64,000 bases of DNA from an uncultured Lachnospiraceae bacterium (GTDB taxonomy: Bacteria; Bacillota; Clostridia; Lachnospirales; Lachnospiraceae): NCBI GenBank assembly GCA_937950565.1, contig CALFCS010000190.1, positions 1 to 64,000 of the forward strand, read 5' to 3'. The notes below the pieces were generated by a model. That model was not told where the DNA came from, did no database searches, and saw only the letters and a list, made by a program, of their open reading frames with translations. Position numbers and translations under genes: made by a program. This document shows, piece by piece, positions 26,014-34,261 of the stretch. How positions within the stretch are numbered: position 1 is the stretch's first letter; every line of letters begins with the position of its first letter.

Positions 26014-27757
26014 CCTTCTTACCTCCTGATTTATTATCCGTATCAAATGCTTTCTCAGAAAATTCTTTCGAAACAGCATCCTTTGCCTGCTCTATCCTTT
26101 TCAAGACTTCTTTTTTCTTTTCTCCTATCTCATCTCCATCGTCTTCAATGTAGGTTTCTACAAATCCCTGTACACTGTCCAGCTCGTTTTTCAATTCCGC
26201 CTGTGTAATTCCTACCTTCTTAAAATCTTTTGTATACTGATAAACCTGATAAACGAAATCCTCATACATAGCAAGCGCCATTGTAGGATTGTTATTCTGG
26301 CTGACAAGATTCTTTCCGCTAACCAATTCCATCATATCATTCCAGTAATCCCGATAGCTTACCACACTTTCCCCCGTTTTATCCTCTACGTTCAGGCTTG
26401 CATAGTATTCTGCTATTTTGCACAGAATTCTGGAGTTTTCTACTTTGTAAGCTTCCAGACTTTCACTTTCAGCGGCTATCTCAAACCACTTCTGGGACAT
26501 CTGTTTATTTCCTTTTTCTTCATAAAAGAAGTAATATGCCATCGCCATATCATATGCAAATTCATCATATCCTTCTTCATTTGTCTCCAGGTAATCTTCA
26601 TTACTCTTATTTCCATTACCTGTATAACCAAGGATTTCTTTCATTTTTTCTGCTTCTTCCTGCGTAAAATTCCCCTGGCTTCCATCACTTTCTTTATTAT
26701 TCTTGAATTCGTCAAGCAATTTTATATACCCTTCACTTTCTTTCGGGTTAAGCTTGATTGCATTTGCATAATTTCTTGCTTTTTCTTCTATCGTGATTGC
26801 AGTAGCTGCATTCTTCATGTAATTGTCATAGCTTTTTCCGGTCGTACTCGTCTCGGCAAATTTAAATCCAACACTGGCAGTCAGCGATACAACCGTCAGA
26901 ATGGATGTCGTCAGAAATATTTTCCACTTGCGGTTCTGTACTTTTTTGTACTCCTGGTCCAGTTCGTCATAATGCTCCAGCGCATACATCAGTTCCGCGC
27001 AAGACTGATAGCGGTCGTCCGGATTCTTCTGCGTACATTTCAGAATGATTTCCTCAAGACCGGAAGACAGATTGGGATTCCACTGACGAATCGGATACAT
27101 CTCATAAGGAGGAAGGCACGGATTGTGTCCGGTAAGCAAATGATACAGTGTTGCGCCCAGGCAATATATATCTGTCCGCCCGTCGGTCTGCCCATGGCCT
27201 CCAAACTGCTCCGGCGCCGCATACCCCTGTGTTCCGAGACACGTGGTATCTGCAATGCTTGCGGATTTGTACTCTCTGGCAGTACCGAAGTCAATAATCA
27301 TGATATTTCCGTCCGGTCTGAGCATGACATTTGACGGCTTCATATCTCTGTAAATAATCGGTGGTTTTCTGGAATGAAGATATCCCAGCACATCACAAAT
27401 CTGTTTTGCCCACTCGATTACCTTTTCCTGCGGCTGCGCTCCTTCTCTTTTCAGTGCTTCACTGAGCGGCCGCCCTTCTATGTAATCCATGACAATCAGG
27501 AACGTGTCCTCGCAGTCAATCACATCAATAATACTTGGCAGATTCGGATGATCCAGACGTTTCAAAATATCCGTCTCAGCAATCAGATTCTGCTTGACGA
27601 CCTCATAGTTAGACACTCCGTCCTTCCGGACTTCTTTAATCGCCCACGGCTTATTGGCTCTCTCATTCATTGCAAGATAGACAATACTCATACCGCCCTG
27701 GCCTATTTTATTCAAAATCTTATATTTCCCATCTACAACGGAACCTATTTCCAGCAT
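25988..27757 (-). CDS. Hanks-type Ser/Thr protein kinase (PrkC/PknB-like) with membrane anchor
   Basis: 589 residues. Kinase domain 1-265 has the full set of motifs: I-G-Q-G-G-M-S-I-V-Y, A-I-K-E-V, Y-R-D-M-K-P-S-N and I-D-F-G-T-A, so it should be active. A membrane helix near 287-306 leads to an extracellular helical region (~310-560) that reads like TPR/SEL-type repeats rather than PASTA domains, so it differs from the cell-wall-sensing PrkC. It lies directly between a PP2C phosphatase gene (11-base gap) and the ETTLL substrate-like gene. Likely job: phosphorylate the ETTxL motifs of the locus. Confidence 0.92.
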   Translation of the reverse strand: MLEIGSVVDGKYKILNKIGQGGMSIVYLAMNERANKPWAIKEVRKDGVSNYEVVKQNLIAETDILKRLDHPNLPSIIDVIDCEDTFLIVMDYIEGRPLSEALKREGAQPQEKVIEWAKQICDVLGYLHSRKPPIIYRDMKPSNVMLRPDGNIMIIDFGTAREYKSASIADTTCLGTQGYAAPEQFGGHGQTDGRTDIYCLGATLYHLLTGHNPCLPPYEMYPIRQWNPNLSSGLEEIILKCTQKNPDDRYQSCAELMYALEHYDELDQEYKKVQNRKWKIFLTTSILTVVSLTASVGFKFAETSTTGKSYDNYMKNAATAITIEEKARNYANAIKLNPKESEGYIKLLDEFKNNKESDGSQGNFTQEEAEKMKEILGYTGNGNKSNEDYLETNEEGYDEFAYDMAMAYYFFYEEKGNKQMSQKWFEIAAESESLEAYKVENSRILCKIAEYYASLNVEDKTGESVVSYRDYWNDMMELVSGKNLVSQNNNPTMALAMYEDFVYQVYQYTKDFKKVGITQAELKNELDSVQGFVETYIEDDGDEIGEKKKEVLKRIEQAKDAVSKEFSEKAFDTDNKSGGKKDAEAGNDD

Positions 27758-27768
27758 CTCTTATTCCT

Positions 27769-28551
27769 CTAATCAACTTTTATAATAATGACTGATATGT
27801 TATCATTTTCCTTGCGCTGCTTATTAAGTTCTGTGCAATAAGTAGCGGCTTCTTTCATATCCTGCTCGGTCGTCAAATTCTCCCGGTTCAGTATCTTCGA
27901 AAACTCCTCCGGTGTAATAACATGCCGGAATCCGTCTGAACAAAGCAGGAATACATCTCCTTCTTTATATGTTCCTTCATAAAAATCTGGTACTACTACC
28001 GGACTTGCACCAACGCACTGGAGCAGCACATTTTTCTGCGGATGTACTGCGGCCTCTTCCGGGGTCATCCTTCCTTCATCTACTTCTCTCTGGACAAATG
28101 TCTGATCCTTCGTGAGACTCTTCATCCCCTCATTCACAAGGTACACACGGGAATCCCCTACGTTAATAATGTAATAATCCCCTTCTACAAAGAGCAGCGC
28201 AGCCAATGTGGTCCCGCATGGTGCGTGACAGGTCTCCCCATACCCGGCGATTTTAACATTGATTTCATCGACCAGCTGGTTCCAGCTCTTCTGCAGTGCA
28301 TTGTAGTCAATCTTGCCCTCTTTTCTTTCCTTATATAATAAGAAAGGAAATTCTTCTTCGAACCAACGAGAAAATGCCCTAATCAAAGTGGCGCTGGCGA
28401 CCTCGCCTTTTGCAAGGCCGCCCATTCCGTCACAGATTACGGAAAGATGAACCCTTCCGTAATCCGTACTTGCCTCTTTGATTAAGACAGAATCCTGATT
28501 GGTATTTTTTCTGATTCCAATATCTGTATGTGCAATACTCAAAAACCCCAT
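27769..28551 (-). CDS. PP2C-family Ser/Thr protein phosphatase
   Basis: 260 residues, the usual size for bacterial PrpC/Stp1. Metal-binding motifs are in place: N-Q-D-S near residue 19, V-I-C-D-G-M-G-G (~40-47), C-S-D-G-F-R and the final N-D-N-I-S-V. It should remove phosphates placed by the neighbouring kinases. Start has a GCAGGAGAC site. Order phosphatase-kinase is the common arrangement in Firmicutes, but here it is inside a secretion locus and not next to the ribosome-GTPase genes where prpC-prkC usually lie. Confidence 0.93.
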   Translation of the reverse strand: MGFLSIAHTDIGIRKNTNQDSVLIKEASTDYGRVHLSVICDGMGGLAKGEVASATLIRAFSRWFEEEFPFLLYKERKEGKIDYNALQKSWNQLVDEINVKIAGYGETCHAPCGTTLAALLFVEGDYYIINVGDSRVYLVNEGMKSLTKDQTFVQREVDEGRMTPEEAAVHPQKNVLLQCVGASPVVVPDFYEGTYKEGDVFLLCSDGFRHVITPEEFSKILNRENLTTEQDMKEAATYCTELNKQRKENDNISVIIIKVD

Positions 28552-28592
28552 CTTATGTCTCCTGCCCTGATATTTTTATATCTGCCTCTTCT

Positions 28593-30320
28593 TTATGACA
28601 AATGAAATTCAAATTCTTCATCTGATAATTTCAATACTGACTGGTTCGATAAGAGCATCTCTTTATGCGGGCTTGCCTGCACGCCATTTACAAAGGTACC
28701 GTTCGCAGAACCCATATCTGCTACATAATAATCCGCACCTTTCTTAATGATTTCGCAGTGAAGACGGCTGACAGTCGTATTATCCATAACACAGTAATTT
28801 ACTTTTTTCTTCTCTTTACCGATTTTGAAATTCTGAAGATTAATCATAATCTTCTCGCCATTTTTCTTACGGATCAAGTATGCGCTTCCTGCTCCTCCGC
28901 CGAGGAGTGTTGTCTCTCCTGCTCCTGCATCCAGAAGTGTTGTCTCTCCTGCTCCTTCCGGCATAGATGTTGATGTCGCTGTCGGTGAAGGCATGGACGG
29001 GCCGCCTGCTCCTGCCGGTGAAGACATTCCTCCCGGATAACCAGATGGTCCAACCGGCGGTTTTGCTTTTGCTGATTTTTTCTTCTTGCTTGAAGATACA
29101 ACGATTACAATAATGATTATGATAATAATCACAACTGCCGCGATAATTCCGCCGATGAGAATCATATTCGGTCCGGACTTCTCCTCCAGTTTCATTGCAT
29201 CTTTTAACCTGCTGGTTGCTGAATTAATTTCTGTTGCCTCTGCATCGTCACCTTTGGCATAAACAGTTTCCGCCGCGCCGATTTCATCATTTAATTTTCC
29301 AACGCTTTCTTCTGTATATTTCTTCGCATCTTTCACAAGAGCTTTTGCCTCTTCAATCGTTGCCTGCAGGTCTGCAAGAATTTTTGAGTTATCTACCTTT
29401 TCTGGTCCTGGTGGAACGGGTGGATCTGGTATTACTTCACCCCCAGGTACATATGTAATACCAAAAGTATCCAGCCCTTTTCTCACCGCATTAATCTGAA
29501 TAGAATAATTTTTCTTTCCGGCAATGAAGGAATTAATTCCGATTACATTATCGTTTTCATCCATCAAAGGACCGCCTGAATTACCATTATTTAAGGTTGC
29601 AGTATGCTCAATAATATCTACGTCTGCCGTTGTTGCCTTTGAAATATTTCCCACAACACTGGACACGTCATCCTTTGTATTATATTCCTTGTTGCTGATT
29701 GAATCGGAAGGATACCCCATGGCATACACCTGATCCTTTACTTCAATCTGATCGCTGTCTCCTAATGCAACCGGCTTCCTGTCATATATCTTCTCTGCCA
29801 GTTTTACAGCTGCAAAGTCGAGATCATCACTATTTACGCTGTCATGCATTGTCGCAGCCACACGCATATCGCGATTTACATATAAGTAGATTTTGATGTG
29901 ACTGTCATTTGGTGCAAGGTTCGGAACATTAAAAAGTGTTTTGAAATCTTGAAATTCATCATTATCCATTGTGATTACATGCTTATTTGTCAATACATAT
30001 TCATCATTGATCAAAAAGCATGTACCCCATTTGAAGTCATAGAAATTACCCGCATCATCTTCATATCCTAATGAAATCTGCATTACACTTTCTCTCGGAT
30101 CGTTCGTTGCCGTCAAGAGGCCTGTATTCCCTGCGTTAGTGTTATCGTCTTCTGCTATAGTCGATATTTGAATCGGCTCTGGCGACAATGAACGTGGCTC
30201 AAGAGTATATTCTGGTTCTACTCCCTCTGCCATAACCGGCAGCACCATCATCCACATCATGCAAATTGCTGTAAGCAGCGACAGCAGTCTGCCTGCTCTT
30301 TTTCTTGTTGTACTTCTCAT
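28593..30320 (-). CDS. Secreted-side trypsin-like serine protease fused to cytoplasmic FHA switch
   Basis: 575 residues. Signal peptide 1-31; HtrA-like protease domain ~65-290 with catalytic His in V-L-T-N-K-H-V, Asp in D-D-L-D-F-A-A-V and Ser in N-G-N-S-G-G-P-L. A helical stalk (~305-385), one membrane helix (~388-412), a basic K-K-K-K and a Gly/Pro/Ser linker follow. Then come two copies of G-A-G-E-T-T-L-L (~460-480) and an FHA domain (~488-575) with I-G-K-E, V-S-R-L-H, S-A-N-G-T. No PDZ domain. The topology places the protease outside and the phospho-switch inside, so kinase activity could control surface proteolysis, or the reverse. It is the first gene of the locus. Confidence 0.9.
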   Translation of the reverse strand: MRSTTRKRAGRLLSLLTAICMMWMMVLPVMAEGVEPEYTLEPRSLSPEPIQISTIAEDDNTNAGNTGLLTATNDPRESVMQISLGYEDDAGNFYDFKWGTCFLINDEYVLTNKHVITMDNDEFQDFKTLFNVPNLAPNDSHIKIYLYVNRDMRVAATMHDSVNSDDLDFAAVKLAEKIYDRKPVALGDSDQIEVKDQVYAMGYPSDSISNKEYNTKDDVSSVVGNISKATTADVDIIEHTATLNNGNSGGPLMDENDNVIGINSFIAGKKNYSIQINAVRKGLDTFGITYVPGGEVIPDPPVPPGPEKVDNSKILADLQATIEEAKALVKDAKKYTEESVGKLNDEIGAAETVYAKGDDAEATEINSATSRLKDAMKLEEKSGPNMILIGGIIAAVVIIIIIIIVIVVSSSKKKKSAKAKPPVGPSGYPGGMSSPAGAGGPSMPSPTATSTSMPEGAGETTLLDAGAGETTLLGGGAGSAYLIRKKNGEKIMINLQNFKIGKEKKKVNYCVMDNTTVSRLHCEIIKKGADYYVADMGSANGTFVNGVQASPHKEMLLSNQSVLKLSDEEFEFHLS

Positions 30321-30458
30321 AGCCTTTAAATCCTCCTGTTTTATACTTATATTTGAACTACATTTTTTTCAGTCTATAATTATCGACATTTTTTTACAAT
30401 GTGTGTCACATTTTGTGGTCAGGCTTTTTGTATTTTCTGTCACAATTTTCCTGCCAAA
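30321..30458 (-). promoter_or_regulatory. Upstream region of the T7SS/phospho-signalling locus
   Basis: 138 bases between the lipase remnant and the protease gene, AT-rich, with an AGGAGG ribosome site. A TTGTAA-like box and GATAAT/TATAGA-like boxes are visible on the minus strand but spacing is not convincing. This must hold a promoter if the operon starts here; I cannot place it exactly. A TGTGACA/TGTCACA inverted motif is visible near 30405-30445. Confidence 0.3.
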
Positions 30459-31017
30459 TCATTCTTTTACGACTTTAATAGCTCCTTTGTCATCCGGCAT
30501 ATCTGCTTCTACCGTCCGGTAATTTGTTCCCGGAACGGTATTCAAAAGCGTCCCCACAAAACTCCATTGATAATGATCAATCTTTCCCTTTGATTTCTGA
30601 ATATCACTTGCATGAGCCAAAAGATATTGTTCGGAGAATCCCGGCCCATCCAGATTCACGCACCGGTCTATCTTCTTTCGCATATAATCCGGCGCGGTAA
30701 TCGTCGCATGCTCCGCGAGATTCCCTCCCAGCGAATGTCCTGTCATTCCAAAATGCGTATATTCATCTCCATATTTCTCATACAGTTTCCGTACATATCG
30801 TTCCGCCACAGCCTGCTGCGGCGTCAGCGTACTGTTCAAAAGTCCCAAATCAGAACCAATCCAGTCTGATATTTTTCAGCTTTTCTCCGCTTGCAGATTC
30901 CTTTTCCATTTCCAGAAGCTCTTTCACCGTATAGCTTCCGGAATCTACTGCGGCGGAATTGAAATCCATATATGCAAGCTGCGACGCAATCACCATCTGT
31001 ATATCAGAATAACTCAC
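30459..31017 (-). pseudogene. Broken DUF2974/Mbeg1-like lipase
   Basis: The 5' piece starts at GTG 31017, overlapping the stop of the upstream gene, and reads S-Y-S-D-I-Q-M-V-I-A-S-Q-L-A-Y before stopping at 30850. The 3' piece (30459 to about 30850, another frame) has T-P-Q-Q-A-V-A-E-R-Y and the lipase nucleophile elbow G-H-S-L-G-G, then N-L-D-G-P-G-F. Intact members of this alpha/beta-hydrolase family have about 50 or more residues between these pieces (core strand and oxyanion region) and a longer C-terminus, so there has been an internal deletion with frameshift and a lost 3' end. Lipases of related type are T7SS effectors in Firmicutes, which makes this a likely dead effector. Confidence 0.75.
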
Positions 31018-31646
31018 AACCGTTCACCTGCCTTTTCTGTAAAATCGACCTCTGATATTTGAATCTGTCCATTTTGAAAAGGAATAGTAATACGCTCCAC
31101 ATCCTCCGTCATATCCTGGAAGGTATCATCAAGTTCCGTTACCCCGGACAAATATTTCTGCATTTTCTTTAATTCCTCTTCCTGCATAACATATAACTGG
31201 ATATTCCCGCTCATAGAGGAGAGCCCGTCAAATGTCTTTTCTATTTCTGTATACGTTTTTTCTGCATTTTTTCTTTGTGGGCAATACATCAGATATACTG
31301 CAAACCGATTTTTTGTTTTTAATTCTACAAACTCTTCCACACTCATATCTGCATTGTCTGAATTCACGTTTCTGCTTACCGGAACCACTTTTACTAACAA
31401 ATATCCGTCCATGCGCTCAAGATTTTGCTCTATCTTCTGCTCCGCCTTATGGCAGACTTTTACAGACACGTAGTCGTCCTCTATATAACTGCCGTCACAC
31501 GCGATTTCAGAATCAAAAAGGAGCTGTGGGGATTCTTTTGGATAGCATGTTATCCGGAAGAATCCTTCCAGATGCTCTGTCCCTTCATATTTCTCTACCG
31601 CGAATTCCTCTCCATACTTCTCCTCCAGCATTGTAAGCGCCTGCAT
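31014..31646 (-). CDS. N-terminally truncated protein, probable partner of the lipase
   Basis: 210 residues, soluble mixed alpha/beta, beginning M-Q-A-L-T-M-L-E-E-K-Y-G. The frame is open for only 15 codons upstream of this Met, without another start or a good ribosome site. Related clostridial proteins that I recall carry a lipoprotein signal before the L-E-E-K-Y-G segment; here it seems lost. Its stop overlaps the lipase GTG (GTGA), so the pair was once translationally coupled. A lipoprotein paired with a T7SS lipase is an immunity arrangement in Staphylococcus; by analogy this may be a decayed immunity gene. The function remains unproven. Confidence 0.5.
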   Translation of the reverse strand: MQALTMLEEKYGEEFAVEKYEGTEHLEGFFRITCYPKESPQLLFDSEIACDGSYIEDDYVSVKVCHKAEQKIEQNLERMDGYLLVKVVPVSRNVNSDNADMSVEEFVELKTKNRFAVYLMYCPQRKNAEKTYTEIEKTFDGLSSMSGNIQLYVMQEEELKKMQKYLSGVTELDDTFQDMTEDVERITIPFQNGQIQISEVDFTEKAGERL

Positions 31647-31804
31647 CCGACCAACGCCCTGTTTTTCTGATAAACGACATATTTTGCCCTAATAAAAAGA
31701 ACTTCGTCCAAAACTGAATTTATAACTCTTTTAGTCATATTTAAAATTGCCTTTATCCCGGAAAATCCGGGCGTTTAAAAAGTGGCTGAGCGAAAGAAAA
31801 AGTG

Positions 31805-31832
31805 TTGAAAACCCGTCTGTTTTTGGTACAAT
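31805..31832 (+). promoter_or_regulatory. Promoter of the PBECR-like gene
   Basis: TTGAAA at 31805-31810, 16-base spacer, TACAAT at 31827-31832. Transcription from here would begin near 31839, just ahead of an AAGGG site and the GTG start at 31864. It argues against the longer frame opening at 31747. Confidence 0.55.
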
Positions 31833-31863
31833 GGAAGAAACAACAGATAAGGGTAAGATAGAT

Positions 31864-32241
31864 GTGCATATCATAGGAAGAATTAACAGAGATATTTATA
31901 AGTGTATAACGGATGATATTGTGACGGATGAAGTTATTATTACGGATAACTAGATACGGCATATAAAGGAGCGGCATCCAAATGACTACGAAAGGTTTTC
32001 ACAATATTTTTCAAAAATTGTACAAGAACCGGATTATATTATTGAATCAAAGAAGAAAAATACTGCGCTTATATTAAAAGAAATACAAGCAGAGGAAGAA
32101 GTATTTAAAACAGTGTTGCGGTTGGCAACATCAAAAGATAATCCAGAATACAAAAATTCCATTATTACATTTATGAAGATTGACGAAAAGGAATGGAATA
32201 GATTACTGAGAAATAAAAAAATCCTTTACCAAAAGGAATAG
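31864..32241 (+). pseudogene. PBECR-type nuclease-fold gene interrupted by one in-frame amber codon
   Basis: From GTG 31864 the frame reads V-H-I-I-G-R-I-N-R-D-I-Y-K-C, then V-I-I-T-D-N, a TAG at 31951-31953, and continues in the same frame with I-R-H-I-K-E-R-H-P-N-D-Y-E-R-F and Y-K-N-S-I-I-T-F to a final TAG at 32239. The His-Pro-Asn-Asp block is characteristic of PBECR (phage barnase/EndoU/colicin E5/RelE-like) domains common in phage head proteins and toxins. The amber could come from a CAG by one transition. The total would be 125 residues, a normal length for the stand-alone form. Probably silenced, unless the stop is read through. Confidence 0.65.
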
Positions 32242-32259
32242 TTCAGTTATATTGAGAGT

Positions 32260-32390
32260 AAGATAAGAGCAGAACTCTTTGAGGTGGAAGAATTCGTACG
32301 GTCCACACGCCGATGGTATTGACAGGGGAACCCCCCGAGAGATGCAGGAGAAGCGTACGCCTGCCAAAGAGTTCTAGTTCTTTTATCTTT
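32260..32390 (+). ncRNA. Structured RNA-like element, copy A
   Basis: A closing helix AGAACTCTTTG (32271-32281) pairs perfectly with CAAAGAGTTCT (32365-32375) and is extended outward by AAGATAA/TTATCTT-like arms. Inside are a GTGG/CCAC hairpin (32284-32306), a G/C-rich hairpin GGGGAACCCC, and a GCAGG/CCTGC hairpin (32344-32364). The boxes TTTGAGGTGG, CCACAC, AGAGATGCAGGAG and ACGCCTGCCAAA recur in copy B in inverted orientation, while the closing helix differs in sequence but is kept as a helix. I cannot match it to a named RNA family. It lies just after the PBECR pseudogene. The strand is inferred from the G-rich motif orientation and could be wrong. Confidence 0.5.
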
Positions 32391-32460
32391 AGAAGATTGT
32401 TCGAAGTAGAAAATTTCCATATGATTTGTAAAACTGATTTCCGTAAATGCTTTTATTGAA

Positions 32461-32487
32461 AAATCGATAGCCAGTGGCTATCGATTT
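32461..32487. terminator. Bidirectional terminator-like palindrome
   Basis: Perfect inverted repeat AAATCGATAGCC-AGT-GGCTATCGATTT with a T-run on the minus-strand side. It lies between the two convergent RNA-like elements and would end transcription of the purine permease operon. Confidence 0.6.
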
Positions 32488-32521
32488 GCTTTCTCAAACA
32501 ACTCTTTAATATATTGCTACT

Positions 32522-32620
32522 CCAGATAACTATTTGGCAGGCGTCGCCTCTCCTGCATCTCTTTTGACCCAAGGGGTGTGTGGTTGCAACGAAATTTACC
32601 ACCTCAAATAATTATCTGGG
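32522..32620 (-). ncRNA. Structured RNA-like element, copy B
   Basis: Minus-strand counterpart of copy A. The closing helix pairs CCAGATAATTATTTG with CAAATAGTTATCTGG, different in sequence from copy A but same position, i.e. compensatory change. The internal boxes TTTGAGGTGG, CCACAC, AGAGATGCAGGAG and ACGCCTGCCAAA are shared. It lies in the 3' untranslated region of the permease gene (42 bases after its stop), followed by the palindrome at 32461-32487. No known family recognised. Confidence 0.5.
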
Positions 32621-32661
32621 TAAAGCCTATTACAACTTGTATATGTTGCTTATAATTGTTA

Positions 32662-34230
32662 TTATATGTAATCGAACTCATCCGGGCCCTTGAACCAGGA
32701 ATTGCGTCCCAGGTGAAGCAAAATTGCAAGGACTGCTATAATAAGATATCCGATTGCGTAACCGGAAAGCGGATAGAAACCAAGCGCCGCACTGTGAATA
32801 AATCCAAATGCTGCAAGCACATAACCAACCACCGCTGTAAGAGCAACCTTATCCAGCCTCTTATCAATGATAAATACGGTCATCGTTCCAAGCAGGATAC
32901 CAATCAGAATCGCGCCCGCCTTTGTAGCTGCTACACCATTCCACATGACACCATTGTCAATAATCATCTGCTTAACATCCGGTGCAAAATCCTGTATTCC
33001 GGATGGAAGAACCTCTGTATATATCTCAGCTAAAGCTCCTGCAGTACCGGTAACCTGTGTATACAGGTAATCTGCAACGGATGGAACCATTGCAATACCG
33101 ATTGCCGCATAATACTTTTTCTCACATGCATGGAATGCCTGTGCAACCATAACAATTGCGCACCACAGGAATGTAATTGCACATACTGCAGGCGGAACGA
33201 GGTTATTCAGGAATGTAAACAACCCAAAAATACCGGATACACCAAGCACAATACCGGATACGATGGAATATCCAATACCAGCATTTGATTTCTTAAGTCC
33301 TGCATGTCCAAGCCATACGGTATTCGGGATAATACCTCCGAACATAGCAGAAATCATTGTACAGATACCATCCGCAAACTGTGCCTCACGTACATTATAA
33401 TTATCGCCTGCCGCATTAGAAGCCTCAACATTATCCATTGTCTCGATGAAGTTGTAAATCTCAACAGGAATGATAATGGTAAGGTAAGGTACAACAATTG
33501 TAAAACCATTGATCATGTACTGAATACTTGTCACTGGATTCGGGAAATAGAATCCCACACCGCTGAAATCAATCGTCGTACGTCCAAGACAAAGTGCGTA
33601 GATCACACCGCCGACAATTGCCACAACAAGCGGCGGTATTTTCTTCGGGAAGAGATATCCTCCGAAAATACCAACGCAGGCAACAAACAGGACCGGAAGT
33701 CCGACCATCGGATCTCCCAGAATGTCAAATACACCCTGTGTAGCCATCCAGATAAAACCGATTCCGGCTACCGTACCAAGCAACGCCGCTCTTGGGATAT
33801 GCTTTTTCATCCACGGACCGATAAAACCACCACAGAATTCAACAAAACCACCAATGAAGCAGGCTGCCATCGCTGCGGACCACGCAAGCTTTGGATCTTC
33901 AAGTGAATAACTCAGCGGCATAACAACACCGTACAAGATAACAAACATCGCCGGGGTAGAAACGCCTGACGGAAGCGCTGTAACATCTGCACGCCCCTCT
34001 TTTTTTGACAACTTATATCCCATCCATGCATAATATAGACATCCAAGCATCAGACCGATTGACATAGCAGGTACTACATAACCGAACACAACATCATCCG
34101 GCCACCCCAGTACATAAGTCAAGGTAGCAATTACAATAAGATAGTTGACAATATTATTTGTAACTGCATAGGAAATGCCTCCAATGTCTCCACGACGGAA
34201 AAATGGGACCACTGTCTTTTGTTCTTTCAT
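32662..34230 (-). CDS. NCS2-type purine permease (xanthine/uracil/adenine family)
   Basis: 522 residues with 12-14 membrane helices throughout. It has the NCS2/AzgA-like layout: N-terminal P-F-F-R-R-G-D-I-G-G, a central E-I-Y-N-F-I-E-T-M-D-N motif that includes the conserved acidic substrate/proton residue, and I-P-N-T-V-W-L-G-H-A-G. It should import a purine base, most likely adenine or hypoxanthine given the two adenine deaminase genes directly upstream on the same strand (31-base gap). The exact substrate cannot be read from sequence. AAAGGAGAG site before the ATG. Confidence 0.85.
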   Translation of the reverse strand: MKEQKTVVPFFRRGDIGGISYAVTNNIVNYLIVIATLTYVLGWPDDVVFGYVVPAMSIGLMLGCLYYAWMGYKLSKKEGRADVTALPSGVSTPAMFVILYGVVMPLSYSLEDPKLAWSAAMAACFIGGFVEFCGGFIGPWMKKHIPRAALLGTVAGIGFIWMATQGVFDILGDPMVGLPVLFVACVGIFGGYLFPKKIPPLVVAIVGGVIYALCLGRTTIDFSGVGFYFPNPVTSIQYMINGFTIVVPYLTIIIPVEIYNFIETMDNVEASNAAGDNYNVREAQFADGICTMISAMFGGIIPNTVWLGHAGLKKSNAGIGYSIVSGIVLGVSGIFGLFTFLNNLVPPAVCAITFLWCAIVMVAQAFHACEKKYYAAIGIAMVPSVADYLYTQVTGTAGALAEIYTEVLPSGIQDFAPDVKQMIIDNGVMWNGVAATKAGAILIGILLGTMTVFIIDKRLDKVALTAVVGYVLAAFGFIHSAALGFYPLSGYAIGYLIIAVLAILLHLGRNSWFKGPDEFDYI

Positions 34231-34261
34231 TTTTCTCTCTCCTTTTGTTCCTTTTTGTTAC

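Noticed and set aside
133..30320. Searched for EssA, EssB and EsaA homologues by size and membrane pattern
   Set aside because: None matched well enough to name; the TPR kinase and the 44-residue protein are mentioned only as possible functional stand-ins.
31747..31953. Longer PBECR-like frame starting at 31747
   Set aside because: A promoter (TTGAAA-16-TACAAT) lies within it and the conserved part begins after the AAGGG-GTG start at 31864.
32260..32620. Convergent motif pair considered as ends of an insertion sequence
   Set aside because: Only boxes and helices are conserved, not the full sequence; there is no transposase between them and no visible target duplication.
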